The notes beneath the pieces were generated by a model, which had not been told where the DNA came from, made no database searches, and saw only the letters and a list, made by a program, of their open reading frames with translations. A program made the translations under genes and the position numbers. From Phoronis australis (taxonomy: Eukaryota; Phoronida; Phoronidae), in NCBI GenBank assembly GCA_002633005.1, contig NMRA01000007.1, positions 1,514,001 through 1,578,000 of the forward strand: a DNA stretch of 64,000 nucleotides, written 5' to 3'. The first letter of the stretch is position 1. Each line of letters begins with the position of its first letter. Shown piece by piece: positions 48,401-59,666 of this stretch.

Positions 48401-51400
48401 GCACTTACACATGTTTTGAATTTGTAAATCTTTAGGTGAATGTCCCGTTTAAAAACAAAACTCCAGAGAGGATCATCTGGATACACATATGGCTGCATGT
48501 GTCAATCATATGTAAAACACCAAGAAATTTAGATCGTTTGTTTTTCCTGAAGTAAATCGTGAACAGATGTAAACCTTATATAAGAGATTTTTGTTTTGTG
48601 ATTTAGTTAGTCTCCTGAAATGGGTGAAGATCTTTTTAACTAAAGTTTTTCCTTATTTTCAAAATTCTAAATAACCTAACAGAGCTACAGCCTATAATCT
48701 TTGTTGGTTGTTACAATGCTACTTTTTGTATTGAAAATTTGCAGTGTAAGGCAGTCGGGTATGATTCTTCATGGCTATAAACCAAATAAATCTAATATTA
48801 GTCCTCGTCTGTAGATTACAATTTCTTTATCAACGCTTTCATTTCAGCGAGTCTCTGGTTTTCCGTGCTGGCAACGTGTGACCAGAATGATCACGAGATC
48901 ATCCTACAGAGGGCGTCGTCTCTCTACGACAGTATTCTAGTGGGAGACCTAGAGAGTTATGGATTTAATGGTGCTCTTTTAAACAGTCGCAGAAATGCTG
49001 AGGAAATTTGCAAGTGAGTTCGAATCACACGCTAGAATTCAAATTTGTTAGAAGACGCTAAGTACGAGTAACTGTTACGGCTTTGGTGTTAACCAATTCT
49101 CAATTTGCCTGAACTGCAAACACTACAGGGTACACATATTGTGTGTTAGTTTCGTGTTGTACCTTAAAAATAGTCCTCAACCACTCATAAATGAAACGTG
49201 AAATGAAAAGCTGCTTCGTCAGCTTTCAAGCATCTACATAAGTTTATTGAATTCAGATTAAACCTACAATATCTACATATTAAGCACCATATATAACATA
49301 CCAATTAAAAATCCATTGTAATGTGTGAATCAATGTTTTCACAACGATTTTACATTGTGTCTGTGTGTTTATCCCTGTAGGACTACTCAAGAAGCGAAAG
49401 CTTATCTTTAATATCAACAAGATTGTGTATAATTTCACTGTTCCCTTGTTTGACTCCCGCGACTACCGTAAATAAACCCGGCATTAATCCGCGTTTGGTA
49501 ATATTTATGATAAACAAAACTATTGCTTTCAAAGTTCTCCGCTTGTTTACCTGGGCGCAGTACAAAAGACTACACGTTCATTATATTGTAATAGAAATTG
49601 GGCAAGACACATGTTGCAAGTTGGCTAACGCTTAAAGCGACATCTTTTGAATGTTCTGATGACTAATTCTATGAAAGCGTGGCCTTGGTACGGTAACGAT
49701 TAGTAGAATGGAAATCAAAATTGAAACGCTAATTTAAATAATTGTTTGTTTTATTGTGTCTTGATTATTTCACAATTCAACGTGTTTCTTCTATTTCAGT
49801 GATTATAAAAACTTTAAAGAGTCAATAGTCAACATGTTACCTCGATGCAATGATGACAGAGTGGTCAAGTCACTGCGTAGTTCACTTCAGTTTATCTGTT
49901 TTGAAGGGAAAACAGGTAAGTGCTGAATATAAGTAACATGTCTCCTGATCTACTTTTTTCTAATCAGTTCATAAAAGTTGAAGTTCATTGTCATGGCCGG
50001 CATTTTGTTGGACACCTTCAGAAATTCAAAGTAAAAATTCTATCTTTTTGTTCATTTTGAAAAACTGATATCCCGCTAAAAGGGTTTTATTTGAAAAATT
50101 GTTAGTCATTATTTTTCCGTTATTGAGTATTTTTTAACGATTTCTATGTTTCTGGTGTCGAGGTAATCACCCCATACTATAGATCTGCAGATAATCTATC
50201 TGTATGGTATTGCAGTTTGGCAAGCTCTTTAAAAGTTTGTTACAACGCCAGAACATTTTCCTATACATGCTTCCATTGTGTTTGTTTCTTGTTGCTTATA
50301 ACCTGTTGACTCTTCTGGCAACTGTGGCATGTTGTTCTTCATTTTCAGATTTCTTTGGTAATTATGAGTGCATTAAGGGCAGTTTTGCGAACACTCAGAT
50401 GTTGGCATGTAGCGGGTTACCAACAAAATACAGCGCAAAAATCAGCAGTCAGTACAGCGCCCTCACCGACCAATTAAAAGCCAAGTGCAAGTAAGCTGTT
50501 TTATAGTATACTTTGATAAAGTGCACGACCATAGTATGCTAGTAAAATTTAGTTAACTAAGGATGGGGGGAGGTGTGGTGGTGGAGTGATACAAATGATA
50601 TTGGCTCTCAAGGCACGGAGAGACTGATCAACTTTACTGCTTAGTTTCACTCCTAATTCTTTTCCAAAGCGTCTCTGTAGAAACAGTTGTGTGTGAACTA
50701 CTGAAATCCAAGCTTAATGACTTAGTAACTAAATGCCATAAGCATATCAGNATTTAATGAAAACGCCGGTAAAAAAAGAAAAAATCGGGCAGCAGAGCAT
50801 CCAATAGAGAAATACGGTATACGTAAATAAGAAAGAAGAGCATGAAATCGAGAGGGGGAGGGGGAATCGGTGGAAATCGGTGAAGAGTGGTGCCTGGAAG
50901 GGCGTGGGGATTCTCATACACCTTCGTTCAGGTAAAGCTATGTCATATGCCTGGGACAGTAAACTTTAGATACGTCTTTGCGAAATACCAAAACATGTGT
51001 ATCATGTATGCGGTATCTCCCGTATTTGCTGAAGTGTCCTCCACACTAGCATTTCACGGTTGAACAAGTCTTATTAAACTGTAACATTTTGCGAAACTAT
51101 TTATTTTTCATTATTTAAAGGGACACATATCTTAAAGTTGACCAGTGAAATATATTAGATCCAAGTTTTTATTAGCTCCTTTAGTTTGTTGGAAAAGAAA
51201 GAGTGAAACTGTAAAAATGAAGTTTTGTGTAAATGCAGGATGTCGTTGGTACTGGTGAACTCTTTAGAAACTTCTGTATGCGTCCACTGTAAGTCAACAA
51301 TAACATCCCCAACGACAAATCCATTCTATTCAAATATTTGTTTAGAGTATCAAGATACACGGCGGCTTGTTTGGCGTCAAACACCACCATATTGTGCGGT

Positions 51401-54400
51401 GGCAAAGCTGGTGACGTCATTTTCAACGTCATGAAGCATTCCACTGAGAGCGTGTTCGCCGACAGCGTCATATCCTGCGAAGTGACTGAAAAAAGTATGT
51501 CAAAGGTCAACTTAGAGATATCCGACCTTGACACAGACGGGCATTTCTATGGGACAACTGTCAAAAATCCATTGAGTATGGAACAGAAAGGTATCATTTT
51601 AATTGTTGTAAATACATTCAAATAAACTTGGAATTTCCCACTGTATTTGCTTTTGAACGTCATGACGTAGTGACTGATGCCAGGTTGGAGAAACTTCAAT
51701 AATCTGATTTTTATTGAAACAATACAGAATTTTAATAAACTCATCCCATAAGAAAATTGAACTAAGGTAATGGAAATTTCATCATACAAAAATGGACTGT
51801 TCCCTCATTCAGCAATGACTGCTTACTGTTCATGGCACTCGGGAACTATTTGCTGCGGCTGCATAAGCCCCACACTGGAAAAACAAAGCAGAAAATATCC
51901 AGGACACCTATTTCCTATGCAAGATTTTAAAAGACTAAAACATTATTTTCACTCTGCAAGACCAAAAATAAATACTTCAAAACCAGAATTTGCACTTATG
52001 CACGAATTATAAACAGTCCAAAACCTTATTTTCATTCTACAAGACCAAAAACACAATTCACAAGACCAAAGTTTATCAGGTCAGGATCAAACTATCAGGT
52101 CAGGACCTATAATTTATCACATCAGGACCAAACAAGTTTATCAGCAAGAAAATTTTCATACCTGTGTCCGGTTGCATGAAACAGTCCCAAACAGGGACTG
52201 GACTTAGTTCTCTAAATCTACTGCGTATTTGTGAACTTGAGAAAACGCCGATTGTTCTTTCTTATACTGTTTTAGTTTCATTACTGAATCAATCTTTGGC
52301 TTTAATACAAATCAAGAATGGTCTCTACGTTGAAATCTCAATATTATTGAAAATAAGTAGGGATCTTTTCTTGCAACGTCCCTAATTTAAGTCCCTAATT
52401 GTTTTGACTGAATTAGGGGCTCAGTTTTTAGTTACCATATTATTAGGAAATGTAGTTAGTCAAAGAGAAGCTCATAATAAAGATTAAAATATTACACCTG
52501 TGAGTATAGAACGAAAGAAATACACAAAAAATTTAGGCAACTTAGCTGGAGCTGGTTCATGCAACCGGAGACATGCCACGTTTCCATTCACAAGCATTGA
52601 TACTGGTTTTGTTTTAGTTCCAGAATGTTCAAGTGGTCAAGTTGCGGCTACTACATTCAAGTTGTCGGAACTATCGCGCTGTGTCAATCCGCTAGAACAC
52701 TTTGTGAAGTCCCGATGGAACGCAATTGATTCCAGTAAAGCGGTGATTACCCGTCGAGATCAAACGAATCTATGCAGGTAACGGTTACCTCTTTTGAATT
52801 CTGGTCTCTTTGCCGCGCTAGTTTCGTAACAAAATCCAACAATGTCAGCAATCAAAATTAAACCATGGAATATCTGAATTGGTATGAAAGCGTTCTCGTC
52901 TTACCATCGTTGTTGCAGGTGGGTGAGATGTTTTAATGCTCATATCGTGATTAGCGTGACCTCTTAATGTTAAAGACTTATTTCCAGTTAAAACAGTGGA
53001 AATTTGAAAATTGCAAAAAGTAAAAAGACGCTTACGTCACTTCTCGATTGAATTTGAATGTTGCCGTCAAATGTTAATGTCATTCTCGTGAGAGTTTTGG
53101 TGATTTTTCAAAAGCTTATAGGACTTCTGAATTTTGTGTGAGTAACCCGACACGTTTACAGAATTTTAATTGATAGATTCATATTCGAACGTGAAGCGTA
53201 TTTTTATATTTATCTTGAGCTCGTGGTAAAGTCTCTTCATTATCTATTTAATCCAATTGTTTTAACATTTCGACTATGTCAAATTATTCTATCATTATTT
53301 TGCAGCGCTTACGAAGATTTTAAACTATGTGTGGCCAACGCACGCCTGAACTGCGCCTTGATAGAGAGCCACCTAGCGGGGCTGACGCGTTCTTTCGAGA
53401 ATTTTTGCAATACACCTTATAACGGTAAGTTTTGGTGCTGGTGATGCAGATTGTTTGAAACGCGTGAAGTATAATAACGGTACTACCATCATCCATTAGT
53501 GATACTTGCATCTTAGAAGGTAGTCCATTAACCATTGGTTGGCTAAACGTACTGACAGCGAAAGTTCTAAACTCTAACATTTCCTTTTTTTGGTAAAACA
53601 TCAACGGTTTTTGAAAATCAGTTGCCAAAGACCACCGCGATAAACGTATATGTACACGTAAATTGGTGAAGGGCTTTGGAACAGTATCAGAGATTCAGTG
53701 CTTTACTATTGTGCCAGTATTAGAATTTTGTCTGCCTCATGAATTTTTTATATTCCTGATGTTAAGAGCTAAGAAATCTATGAAATTTGTTCCAGTATTT
53801 CTAACTGTAGGACTTTACTAGGGATTTCTAATAACACCACTTTGCCTGGTGCAAGTGAATCAACACTATTACATCACACGCAAATTTTCCTATTATAATA
53901 ATATAGGGAATGAACACCAGAGATGAACAAGTAATAACAGTTGGCGTTTCTAAAAATAAAACTTTTTCATGTCGTTAGCCTGGATGCATTTAATCTTCAG
54001 TGATTGCAACTTATATCATTTCAGCTATCCAAACATATAACGGTTGTTCAAAGGAATCCCGCCGAGCAACAACGAGATGTATACATCCTTTTATGACTTA
54101 CAAAGCGAAGACAGGCATTTCCGTCTATGAGAACGTGAGCAACCTCTGCAAGTACGTATTTTACAAAGTGTCTCCACTTTATTCAACCCTAGATTGTCTG
54201 GATGTATATATTTTGATAAATGTGTTTCTCCAATTGCCTGTCAAATATTATGGAAAATATTTTTTAAGAACTAGTATGCTAAAGGTGGACATAAAATTAG
54301 TGAAATGACATTAAATCGTTGGGCGAAAACGTAACACAGCTGAACCGCCCTGGGAAAAACCTGAGTTACCAATGTGCCTGTGGAAGAATGTTTAGGCCTA

Positions 54401-54816
54401 AGAGTGTAATCGGAAAAAGTGGATTTGTTATTGTCCACACTCTAACTTTGTATGTCTTATTTTTTTCTAGAACCTTAGTGGAGACAGTTGACTGCGTTAT
54501 AGACAGTACCCAGATCTTCATCGACAACTGTCCCGTGGATGCCTCAAAGTTCGGTGTCAGTCTGTTTATGTCCTATGCGGCCGTCATGAACGTCACAACA
54601 CAAATTCCTTATTACACGGTCACCAAAGGGATTTGCCATACACAAATGCCCACATGGACTGTGGACGCAGAGACTAGAAAATTAACTCCCAATAAACCCT
54701 ATGGGTCAAGTAGCCATGAAGTGGGAGACGGAAGTGCTTACTTTATCACGTCACACAAAGCTGTCATATTGGCTGGAGTGACTGTGACTATAATTTCTTG
54801 GTTGTTCGTATCGTAG
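30470..54816 (+). CDS. Secreted GPI-anchored cysteine-rich protein, duplicated DUF19-like module
   Basis: Exons: 30470-30521, 48848-49013, 49800-49915, 50349-50490, 51346-51590, about 52546-52777, 53306-53424, 54025-54151, 54471-54816; about 514 residues. The acceptor of exon 6 could also be 52510, 52537 or 52552, all in phase. Residues 1-26 form a signal peptide (IIEIVVCFASLWFSVLA, cut before TCDQ). The C-terminus is a hydrophobic stretch (AVILAGVTVTIISWLFVS) preceded by small residues (GDGSA), as for GPI attachment. Exons 2-5 and 6-9 encode two related modules: C-x-x-Y-x-x-F-K, then C, C, an aromatic and C, C, and LC-K/S. Exons 2, 4, 6 and 8 all end two bases after a cysteine codon. Cysteine spacing recalls the DUF19/T20D4.11-like family; this is a tentative match. 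Function is unknown. Confidence 0.75.
34322..34698. mobile_element. MITE family D, copy 1, about 58-bp inverted ends
   Basis: The left end reads CGGCCCAGGGTCTAATCTAT, then AACTCGAAATTATATTTGACATTT. The right end inverts to GGGTCCGGGGTCTAAGCTTT, then CCCGAAATTATTTTTGACATTT. The middle shares GGTCATCAAG, GAACTTG and AGTT-GCACAAAA blocks with 42364-42773. Confidence 0.75.
35228..35337 (+). repeat. Degenerate TCA/TTATCG simple-sequence tract
   Basis: Imperfect ATC, TCATCA and TTATCG units dominate about 110 bp. Confidence 0.7.
41925..42200 (+). repeat. Dispersed repeat family F, longest copy
   Basis: Order of blocks: TTTAGACCACTTACCG, TTATGAAATCGGTTTCAA, TTATTGTTTGAGACCAGG, TCTACAAGTTAGGTTGTCAC, GGCGGGTCATTTTATGCGAA, and TTTTTGGACGAAACACGGG. 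The first half recurs at 46750-46910, and the whole is seen diverged at 19525-19840. Confidence 0.65.
42364..42773. mobile_element. MITE family D, copy 2, about 60-bp inverted ends
   Basis: The left end ACCTGGGCCCGGTCTCCAAT continues into TTTTTACTCGAAATGG and AGGTTTGGCATTTT. The right end inverts to CCAGGTCCCGGTCTCTAATC, TTTGTACTCGAAACG, CTATTTTTGGCAATT. A TTCGAG-rich subterminal stretch lies at 42548-42592. Confidence 0.8.
43207..43239. repeat. 33-bp near-perfect palindrome centred on CCATGG
   Basis: The outer arms CCACCCATCG and CGATGGGTGG are exact inverts, with TTTCCATGGGAAC between them. No second copy was seen. Confidence 0.75.
43896..44060. mobile_element. hAT-like MITE, family B, copy 2
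   Basis: Begins CAGTGGCGGACCTAGGATTT and ends CAGGATTCGCCTACAGTG. It shares its interior with 18814-18950 (AAAATTCTAGATT, ATATCACTAAAATCAAGG, AAAAAGGGGGGTCC). Confidence 0.65.
46750..46910 (+). repeat. Dispersed repeat family F, copy
   Basis: GATTTAGATCACTTAGG, ACGTTATGAAATCGGTGTCA, GGAAGAACTGATAGTTGG, CCAGGCTCTAGAACGTGAC and CGGCGGGTCATTTCG follow one another as in 41925-42065. Confidence 0.6.
46933..47082 (+). mobile_element. Small MITE, family E, copy 2
   Basis: The left end GGGTAGAGTTCAATAATGCT is inverted at the right end (AGCATTACTGAACTCCACCC). Inside the ends, TTTTAGCGAGGTCCTAGC is the invert of a left block, with an 11-bp insertion on the left. It aligns with the reverse complement of 3-140. 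Confidence 0.75.
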
Positions 54817-57800
54817 TTTACGGGAATGTGCTCAATTTTACTCCCTCACCACTCGGGTTGTCAAGATCTTCCACGAGATGTCTCTTCTCAGTTGCTAGAA
54901 GTTGGGTGACCGGAAACGCGGCCATGATGTCAATATCAAGCCTGAATGTGATTCGAGTCAGCATTCTAAAGTTTTGTGCAGTTTGGTTGGGAAACATACT
55001 GGTGGGCTGTACTATTAACTGCGATCTTGCCCTGAACTGGAGATAGTCCCTGCTATTGTTTAATGTTTAGGCAGTCATTAAAATGTTTGTTTCCCCTCCC
55101 CCCCGCCCACCAACCCACACTCCTATAAGATGCATAAATGTGACCATTGGATAAAATATATTATTTTCTTCTATTTTCGGGGCATGTTAATTTTTATTGC
55201 AAAAAATTTGATTTTGATTAACTATTGCATGTTTGTTGAATCACAAATGAAACGTTTACAATTGTGCACATACACGTATTTTAAGGTCAGTTGCGTGGAA
55301 GAGGAAACAAACTTATTTAAGTTACGCCTTTCTATATGACTACCACAAAGAATTCCAAGTGCACCTAACTGTAGAAACTTGGCGACAACTAGTTACATGG
55401 CTAATATTTATGGAGGTTACAAAAATGCTAAATTGCCTATGGTTGCGTGACCACTTGACATCGAGATTATATTGCTTTGACTCTTGCAAAGTTCATATTA
55501 GTGTGCATTAACCTAACGTGTTTTACGAGTTTGTATGTGATGATTTTGAAAGAGTTTTAAAGTGTTGTTTTTAGTAGGAACATTTTGTCTCAATTCCAGC
55601 GAGATTGTGGTATATTTTGTAACGTTGATCCTGTACATATCGCGAGTTATTTCTATTTTTATACTGCAAAGGCTTATTAGTTGTTATATGACGGGAATTG
55701 GCTTGACAGAATGAATAACTAATTTAAGGTTTTATACGAATTATGTCATATTTTAGATTAATTAATAGTTTATCTGAAATTTACCTAAAGTGAACTGTTG
55801 CTCGGTGCAAGAGGCTGTGTCTTGCCCACTGTTGGCAGAATAGGCGGGGTTAATGGACACCACTATTGTCGTAGTATAGAAATAGGTTGTGAGACACACA
55901 AAGGCCTGACGTAGTAGTTCAAAAACACGCCGTTTGTTGCTGCATTCTTGTAACGTTTGCCAAATGAATCCTAAATGTGCTGATTGCATTGTCATGGACG
56001 TGTTTTGCTTTTAAGGTATTGATGAACATCGTTCTGGCATTAGTTAGGTTAATGTAGGACCATGGAAAAATGTCGAAATTTGTCTACCTTCGAAACATCA
56101 TGTCTTAGAAATGGTTTAATATCGGGATCATACGGAACTTTCAGATAATATGCATTGTACACTGTTCACCAAAATACTGTTACGAGTTTTTCAAGTTACA
56201 AATTGGTTAACTTTTCCCTGTAAGATTATCAAAGTAGGGCTTTTTGCATATTATGTAGAAAATGAAAAGTTGCATAAAACGAAAACGAAACGATATGTTA
56301 GAAAACGGCAACTGCATTTCATCATGAGTATGTATGTCAAACGAAGTTTAGTCATGTTATGGATACCGCTATTGTGCTATGACTGTCCTTTTGTTAAATT
56401 TTATTAAAAAGGTATGTTCACGTGACCGAATCAACGGCAAATTGGTACAGGATCAAACATGAAACTCTACAGGCTTTCTGTTTCCAGAAACTATGTACTT
56501 TTCACATTTTTGTAGTTATTTGCTTTACAAAATGTCCATAAATACGAACAACTCGGTCCATTTACTTATTGAAAATTCCTACGTGTTGAATCGTTTCTAT
56601 TCTATAGTTTTGGCAGCTGGCCAAGAAAACACGAAAAGAAATGCCAGATGTTCAAACTTGCAGTGCAGGAAATCCATAAAGAGTGTTGTTATGGAAATGA
56701 CTCCTAATTCTACGGCACAAAATGCATCGAAGGCCATTACCCATTCAGCGAATTTTGTGCGAATTGTGGGACCATTATTACCTGGGTACACTGATGAGAA
56801 GGTGTTCATTAATACGCTAAAAGTTTTTTAAACATTTTTGATAAATACTATATTATATGTATATGTACTTGTGATACTTAGTGCTGAGTCACACCGAATC
56901 ATTGTCACCAATCTCTAGATGTTACCAGTGCCAATGGTCAGTAACATGTTGACATGAATGTTGCTGGTGATTAGATGACAATAGAATCTCAAACATCGCT
57001 ATAGTAAAATCCTCAAAATTGTCTGGATAAACTTAAGCTGTTGGCTAAGATGACTAGTTGACGCATATAATTTCTCATAAAAAATCGAGTGGTTTTATTA
57101 GTTGCTGTATTAGCTATTAGTCCCGCAACGTTAATTTATTCCCGTTTGAAGTTAACAATTTTGTGACCTTGACCTTGTATTTATGGGCCTTTTTGGCTTT
57201 AAAAAGCTTCTTAATATTTACAACTACTGTTACCAGCCTGCTGTCTCAAAAACTAACTTTTGATTATGAGCACTGTCTCTGTAAAATTGGTCTCAAGTTA
57301 CAACTTAGTCAAATAATGTAACTACAACTAGTGGTCAAAAATTAGTTTTTTAGGCAAAAGGCGGGATTATAGAGATTCATAATTGTTGTATTTAGAATTG
57401 CCGAAGAAGCAGAAGTGATTGTAGACAAAAAGTATGGGTCGTTATCATAAAAAATCACTGTTGAAGAACGCTTTGTGAGTTGATTTTATTGAGAAGTCTC
57501 CTGTTGTAGCTGTGAATCCATTTTAGAGCTTATTAGGCCTGATTGCTGGTTAACTGTAAAAGCATAATTGCCCCAATGTGATAAGAAATTGGAATAAACT
57601 TTCATTGCCAAGTAAAACATAAAATCATTTGTCTGACAAGCAAAAAGATTTAGCGGCTATGAAACCACTTTACGTCAAACAAATGACTTTGGATTAAGAC
57701 CTCTTACAATTGCGAAATTGGTCTGAACTTGTGCTGTGCTGATATTACATTGGATTTCTAGTATTGTGGAGAATTAACAGATCGTTATTGCTTGAGACCA

Positions 57801-59666
57801 GGCGCAACAAGTCGGCTTGTCGAGGCGAGCGAATGTAGTCTCAAGCAAACTGCTTAGTCTTTCAAAGCCCAGAAACCACTTCTGTCGTTGCAGCGAACTC
57901 TTCAAATCAAAAGTCAATTTATTTTCCAGTACAGTGGACGAAAACTCGACAAATGGTTACATGACGTGCCAATTGGTTTTTGATAATTTCTCGGTTACCG
58001 TTAACCATTGCAGCGTGTATGTTCGACGCATGTTCCCGTGTTTTACAGTTTACTTCCTTTGCGTTCCTCCGCAGCGCCTGCTTGTGACCAGAATGAAGAC
58101 CATTGTCAATGACAAAATGGCGTCGCATCGCCAAATATTCTCGTTTGTATTTTCCTTCGGAACTTCATTCACAAAGTAGGAAAGTTTCGGATCTAGGAAA
58201 CGCGAACGCCTACACAGACTGTTTCAATAGGGAGTGAGACATTATTATTACTCAATGAAGTGAATACAGAACTAAGATTCGGATCATTTGAAGGGCGCTG
58301 TTTACGTCACTTTCTATAGTTCCATAGACAGTACTATCATGTAAAATATCTCTAACCGGGCTTGTCCATTTTAACTAAACTTAACATAAAAAACGGTTGC
58401 TTTTCCTTTTAAGATGATATCATATGGTTGATTAATTGTTTTAAGTAAGTGTGCTCCAATTTTGGAATTCGTTGTATTGTTGCTATGTATAGCATGCAAA
58501 CAAAATGGCGCCGACCCGGCTTGTACTAGAGACCTCAGCTGGTTTTAGTTTGAGACGCACTAATTATTTTCAGGGTACCAAACTGCCCTGCTTCTATTAG
58601 AGATTGGCTTCTATTAAAAACCCGAATCCTGTTAGAAGGTTTACGATACAAGGCCAATGATGTGCTTAGTTTCCAGGATCCATTTAAAAATGCAGGCCAT
58701 GGGTTATGTCAGATAATAAGTTCATACCTTTTCGGATAAATACAGCAAGTCTGACCCATTTTCTTGTCTTATTTGCCAGTTAACCTTTACTACAACAAAC
58801 ACTGTCGAAATAAATAAAACATCGACTAGCTAAAACTACTCGCACTATAACGTTATTTAGTCCACGCTAAAACCATGGTTTCCATGAAAATACATTACAC
58901 AGTATATAGTCCTGCCGTGTTCATGTTCCACGGACGGACCTAAGACGTCACATGGAACCTAACCAAATGATCGCGTAAATCGGTGGCGTTTTATTCCTTG
59001 TTTTTTGGTCATGTACGTATTAGAGGGACCGAGGCCCCCTACGAGTTCAAACATGGCCTTTGTCAAATTAACGTGTTTCCTGCTGAAAATTTACGTCTCT
59101 TCAAAAAGCTCCACTACGTCTTTATGTACAAACGGAATTTTAAACAGAATCTTTCAGCTGTTTTGGATCAATTCCAGTCTACTTAACATTTTGCAATTGG
59201 GTATGGATACTTATGGTGTACAAGTAATTATACAGTGTAGACCCACTATATTGCGATGTTCGTAGAAGCCTAACTGAATGATTTCAAGACTCTGGAGCGT
59301 AGGTAGACAGTTGTGAAGCAGTTTGTTTCATTTCTATGCTTTTGTCTTTAACAAGGCTCTACGCCTTCCATCGTATTAACAGCTTTGACTGCACATAACA
59401 AAACTGTTACATTGAACGTAATGAACTGTTTCTGGTTTTAACGAAAAAGCATTTCCTCGTCGTACGCTTGAAGGTATAACAAATGTTGCGCAGTATATTA
59501 ATTTTTAAACCAAATGGATTAAATCCGGATTATTGGATCAATGTCATTCGTTTAGACCATACTAAAAGCGGTCAGACCAGACTTGGGTGTGGCGAAGCGT
59601 CAGATGGTAAAAAGCAGAGTCTTGCTATAGAAGTGTCCAGGAGTACCCCTGCTGCACGTGCACACT
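54817..59666. other. 3' UTR of the GPI protein gene and spacer to the receptor gene
   Basis: No convincing coding exon was found on either strand. A diverged copy of repeat F lies at 57690-57840. The region just before 59667 stays open in frame back to 59631, so an extra 5' coding segment of the receptor cannot be excluded. Confidence 0.45.
57690..57840 (+). repeat. Dispersed repeat family F, diverged copy
   Basis: TTGGATTAAGACCTCTTACA, GCGAAATTGGTCTGAA, TTATTGCTTGAGACCAGGCG and CAACAAGTCGGCTTGTCGAG follow the family order seen at 41925-42065. Confidence 0.5.

Larger units (their letters stand above)
30522..48847 (+). other. 18.3-kb first intron of the GPI-anchored protein gene
   Basis: Donor GGTAAGTG at 30522 and acceptor ATTTCAG at 48847 join in phase 1 through the signal peptide. 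Inside are MITEs at 34322-34698, 42364-42773, 43896-44060 and 46933-47082, copies of repeat F at 41925-42200 and 46750-46910, and a degenerate TCA-rich tract at 35228-35337. No convincing nested gene was found on either strand. Confidence 0.6.

Noticed and set aside
57817-58179. 120-codon plus-strand frame
   Set aside because: It starts inside a copy of repeat F, has no family resemblance and no exon context.
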